Shown: piece after piece, positions 6,749 through 8,462 of the stretch
Numbering within the stretch: position 1 is the stretch's first letter
Layout of the letters: every line of letters begins with the position of its first letter
Assembly: GCA_030037515.1 (NCBI GenBank)
Contig: JASHRE010000850.1
Coordinates: 1 to 8,462, forward strand
Direction: 5' to 3'
Source of the DNA: Candidatus Sulfotelmatobacter sp.
Lineage (GTDB): Bacteria; Acidobacteriota; Terriglobia; Terriglobales; Acidobacteriaceae
Length of the DNA stretch: 8,462 nt
Notes under the pieces: model-generated
What the model saw: the letters and a program-made list of their open reading frames with translations, nothing else
Databases searched by the model: none
What the model was told of the DNA's origin: nothing
Made by a program: the position numbers and the translations under genes

Positions 6749-8155
6749 TCAGTCAAACGCGGGTGGTACCGCGGTCACGAGACGAGTTGTATTGCGGTCA
6801 GCCGGCTGGGCGTTACCCTGGAGAGGTGTTCCATCACCAGCTTTAGCCCTCTGTACAGCAGTTTGGGTCTTGTTCGTCGAATCTGTGCTAGGCGGTAAAG
6901 CACTGATCGAAAGGTGATCCCGACGCGACCTTGCGTGCTTTTTGGCGGCTTGGCCGAGAGACTGCCTTTGTTTTGGGACTCGGGCCGATGCAAGAATCTC
7001 TGCCTGCTCGGCTTCGATCAACTGTTTCGCCCGCTCCAAGGCTCGCTGTTGAATGTGTACATAGTCCAGTGAGGTCTGACGATCCATGTGCCCCAACTGC
7101 GCCATCATCACCTCTAGCGGCACCCCGGCTTCGGCTCCCTGAGTTCTGAAGGTATGCCGCAGATCATGAAAACGGAACCCCTTCATGCCACACGAATTCG
7201 TGAGCTTCCTCCATGACTTGACCCAGCTTGTCATCGGCTTCGAGGCGTCCCACTTCGCGTCTGTGCTTTTTGCGAGATGCCGCGACTTCGAGACATTGAG
7301 CGGCAACAAGAAATGCTCCGGCGCCGATGCTCCCAGAGCCTGTGCTCGAAGCAAGAGCTGATCCAGCCCCCACTCGGCTAGCGCCATCAGACGGGGTTGA
7401 CGCTCCTTTCGCGACTTCGCTATCTCCCTTACGACCCGTATCTTACCTTCCGAAAGGCAAATGTCCTTCAACTGCAACTTCCGTATTTCTCCGCTGCGGC
7501 AACCGGTTCCGACGGCCACAGCAGCGCACCACATCGCGAGCTGCCAGTACTCATTTTTCATCGCAGCATTGATAATCTGAATCATTTGATCTGAGCTGGC
7601 GGTCTTGCCCGCGCGACTCTTCACTTCACGAAGGGGCTGGTATCGTGCCGCAAGAGTGTCGGACCAACAGTCGGCATAGGTCATTACGCCCTTGAGCAGT
7701 TGCATCTCATAGTTCACGCTTCGGGCGGTCACCAGCTGTTTCATGGTGGGGCTGATCTGCTTGCGGCGGTCCTTCTGATACTCACGAATCTGCGGCAGTC
7801 GGATGGACTTTACAGCGGTCTTGGGGCCAAAGAACCTAAGCACGTTCTTGAACATCCGGCGCTCTCTTGAACCCGTGTCGGATGAGTTATTGGCGAGCTT
7901 CCAGTCGAAATAGAGCTGTGCCACCCTATCAAGCGGCTCATTCGTCAGGTCGGGAGATTCGACATATTTTGTTGTTCGCGTCTCCTGTTCTTGAAGAAAT
8001 TGCATCTTGAAGATCAGGGCTTTGGCAGGGTCGTTCGTCTCCGTGGACTTTTGGTGCTGTCGTCCCTCGGCATCGCGCCAGGTAAACCAGATGAATTGAG
8101 ACTCGGAATGCCAGCGCAATCCGCGTGGAAGGCTCGGTCGCTTTTGCTGCTTCAC
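6749..8155 (-). CDS. Tyrosine-type site-specific recombinase (integrase)
   Basis: A 468-residue phage/island integrase that cuts and rejoins attachment sites through a 3'-phosphotyrosine. Residues 8-60 form an arm-binding-like N-terminal region (RGLRWHSESQFIWFTWRDAEG). Residues 75-172 are the SAM-like core-binding domain. Residues 188-378 are the catalytic domain with R220 (GTGCRSGEIRKL), a lysine at K247 or K250 (IAKSRKERQ), H330 and R333 (FHDLRHTF), H356 (LGHMDRQT) and the nucleophile Y365 (LDYVHI). The set is complete, so the enzyme is probably active. About 85 residues after the catalytic domain are basic, then Ser/Thr/Pro-rich, an unusual tail. The start is GTG at 8155; an in-frame TAA lies only five codons upstream, so no earlier start is possible. 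It sits 260 bases from the 3' end of tRNA-Gln, the presumed target, and is followed by the xis-like gene. Confidence 0.95.
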   Translation of the reverse strand: MKQQKRPSLPRGLRWHSESQFIWFTWRDAEGRQHQKSTETNDPAKALIFKMQFLQEQETRTTKYVESPDLTNEPLDRVAQLYFDWKLANNSSDTGSRERRMFKNVLRFFGPKTAVKSIRLPQIREYQKDRRKQISPTMKQLVTARSVNYEMQLLKGVMTYADCWSDTLAARYQPLREVKSRAGKTASSDQMIQIINAAMKNEYWQLAMWCAAVAVGTGCRSGEIRKLQLKDICLSEGKIRVVREIAKSRKERQPRLMALAEWGLDQLLLRAQALGASAPEHFLLPLNVSKSRHLAKSTDAKWDASKPMTSWVKSWRKLTNSCGMKGFRFHDLRHTFRTQGAEAGVPLEVMMAQLGHMDRQTSLDYVHIQQRALERAKQLIEAEQAEILASARVPKQRQSLGQAAKKHARSRRDHLSISALPPSTDSTNKTQTAVQRAKAGDGTPLQGNAQPADRNTTRLVTAVPPAFD

Positions 8156-8156
8156 G

Positions 8157-8177
8157 TGATCTGTTTCTTACAGATCA
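8157..8177. promoter_or_regulatory. 8-bp inverted repeat abutting the integrase GTG start
   Basis: TGATCTGT (8157-8164), loop of five bases, ACAGATCA (8170-8177), both arms exact. In the int transcript the loop reads AAGAA, the only purine-rich stretch at ribosome-binding distance (nine bases) from the GTG at 8155. The repeat could be an operator for a dimeric repressor or an mRNA hairpin that sets translation of int. Confidence 0.5.
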
Positions 8178-8214
8178 GCCCATCCGTCAAACGGCATGAT
8201 TCGCATTCCACTCG

Positions 8215-8242
8215 TCCAGAATCGCTGGCTGGCGATTCTGGA
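8215..8242. repeat. Perfect 11-bp inverted repeat upstream of int
   Basis: TCCAGAATCGC (8215-8225), six-base loop TGGCTG, GCGATTCTGGA (8232-8242). It lies 60-87 bases upstream of the integrase start. Candidates are a recombinase/excisionase binding site or a regulator operator; it also could form a strong hairpin in either transcript. Confidence 0.65.
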
Positions 8243-8344
8243 AAAACTCTCCAGCCTGGAAAAGAATCACCGAGCGTTTTCCGTCTCGCGGGTTGCGGGC
8301 TCTGCACCGACATTCCCACGTTGTCCGGCGTGTACGCGAAGCAA

Positions 8345-8372
8345 ATGTTACCAGGTGGATGTTACCAGGTGG
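8345..8372. repeat. Perfect 14-bp tandem direct repeat, two copies
   Basis: ATGTTACCAGGTGG at 8345-8358 and again at 8359-8372, without spacer or mismatch. It lies about 45 bases from the tRNA 3' end on the element side. Directly repeated sites in this position are typical of integrase arm-type binding sites; no other copy is seen in the window. Confidence 0.7.
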
Positions 8373-8414
8373 CGTTTTGAAAGCCTCTGAGGACCGTAAG
8401 TGATTGAAAAGATT

Positions 8415-8462
8415 TGGCTGCCCCCCAGGGATTCGAACCCCGATATGCTGATCCAGAGTCAG
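8415..8462 (-). tRNA. tRNA-Gln (CUG anticodon), 3' part, truncated by the right window edge
   Basis: Read on the minus strand, the sequence gives part of the anticodon stem, the loop CTCTGGA (8458-8452) with U33 and anticodon CUG (8456-8454), and a four-base variable loop. A T-arm follows, with stem CGGGG/CCCTG (one G-U pair) and loop TTCGAAT. Then come the acceptor strand GGGGGCA (8425-8419), discriminator G and an encoded CCA (8417-8415). Anticodon CUG reads CAG, so the amino acid is glutamine, and the acceptor would pair with a TGCCCCC 5' end, usual for tRNA-Gln. The 5' half is outside the window. Its 3' end is the likely integration target of the neighbouring integrase. Confidence 0.88.

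Larger units (their letters stand above)
8156..8414. other. Repeat-rich segment between integrase start and tRNA-Gln, probable attachment-site arm
   Basis: 259 bases with no supported gene. It contains, from the integrase outward, a hairpin at 8157-8177, an 11-bp inverted repeat at 8215-8242, a TCCAG-C-CTGGA palindrome at 8250-8260, CTGGAAAA repeated at 8238-8245 and 8256-8263, and a 14-bp tandem repeat at 8345-8372. This density, next to int and the tRNA 3' end, is what one expects for integrase and excisionase arm sites; the assignment is inferred. No convincing int promoter was seen, only an isolated TTGACG near 8184-8189 on the minus strand. Confidence 0.55.

Noticed and set aside
7991..8380. 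A 129-codon plus-strand frame over the integrase start and the repeats
   Set aside because: It is antisense to the integrase N-terminus, crosses all the inverted repeats and has no recognisable domain.
1..8462. CRISPR array, toxin-antitoxin pair or defence operon
   Set aside because: No regularly spaced repeats with spacers, and all supported genes are receptor, regulator or mobile-element functions.

Overview
The window looks like a piece of an Acidobacteriota chromosome (Terriglobia-like), though this is inferred from gene types only. The clues are a TonB-dependent receptor with an N-terminal carboxypeptidase-regulatory-like domain, and a CadC-like winged-helix regulator carrying a long TPR region. 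Both families are strongly expanded in that phylum. No rRNA or taxon-specific marker is present.

Layout. (1) 1-1565, minus strand: the N-terminal 521 codons of an outer-membrane TonB-dependent receptor that runs off the left edge. (2) 1566-1827: divergent intergenic region with candidate promoters facing both ways. (3) 1828-4590, plus strand: a one-component membrane regulator (winged helix, one transmembrane segment, TolB/FlgO-like domain, TPR repeats, five of them in exact 40-residue phase). (4) 4591-5223: about 630 bases without a convincing gene, perhaps with a short insertion-sequence remnant. (5) 5224-6105, minus strand: the C-terminal helicase part of a MobF/TraA conjugative relaxase, lacking its relaxase and Walker A portions. 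(6) 6106-6365: short gap with an inverted repeat. (7) 6366-6716, minus strand: small helix-turn-helix protein of the excisionase type. (8) 6749-8155, minus strand: tyrosine recombinase with all catalytic residues. (9) 8156-8414: a repeat-rich segment between the integrase start and the tRNA. (10) 8415 to the right edge, minus strand: the 3' part of a tRNA-Gln(CUG) gene with encoded CCA.

How it fits together. The right half is the integrase-proximal end of an integrative element or genomic island inserted at the 3' end of tRNA-Gln: tRNA, then repeats, then int, then an xis-like gene, then a truncated relaxase. The relaxase remnant suggests that the element once had conjugative or mobilisable functions and is now at least partly decayed. 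No second copy of the tRNA 3' end is seen in the window, so the far boundary is unresolved. The left half is a classic divergent regulator/TonB-receptor pair that may be chromosomal or island cargo. The least-described signals are the cis-acting repeats beside the integrase: a hairpin touching the GTG start, an 11-bp inverted repeat and a perfect 14-bp tandem repeat. I found no clear evidence of a wholly new biological system.
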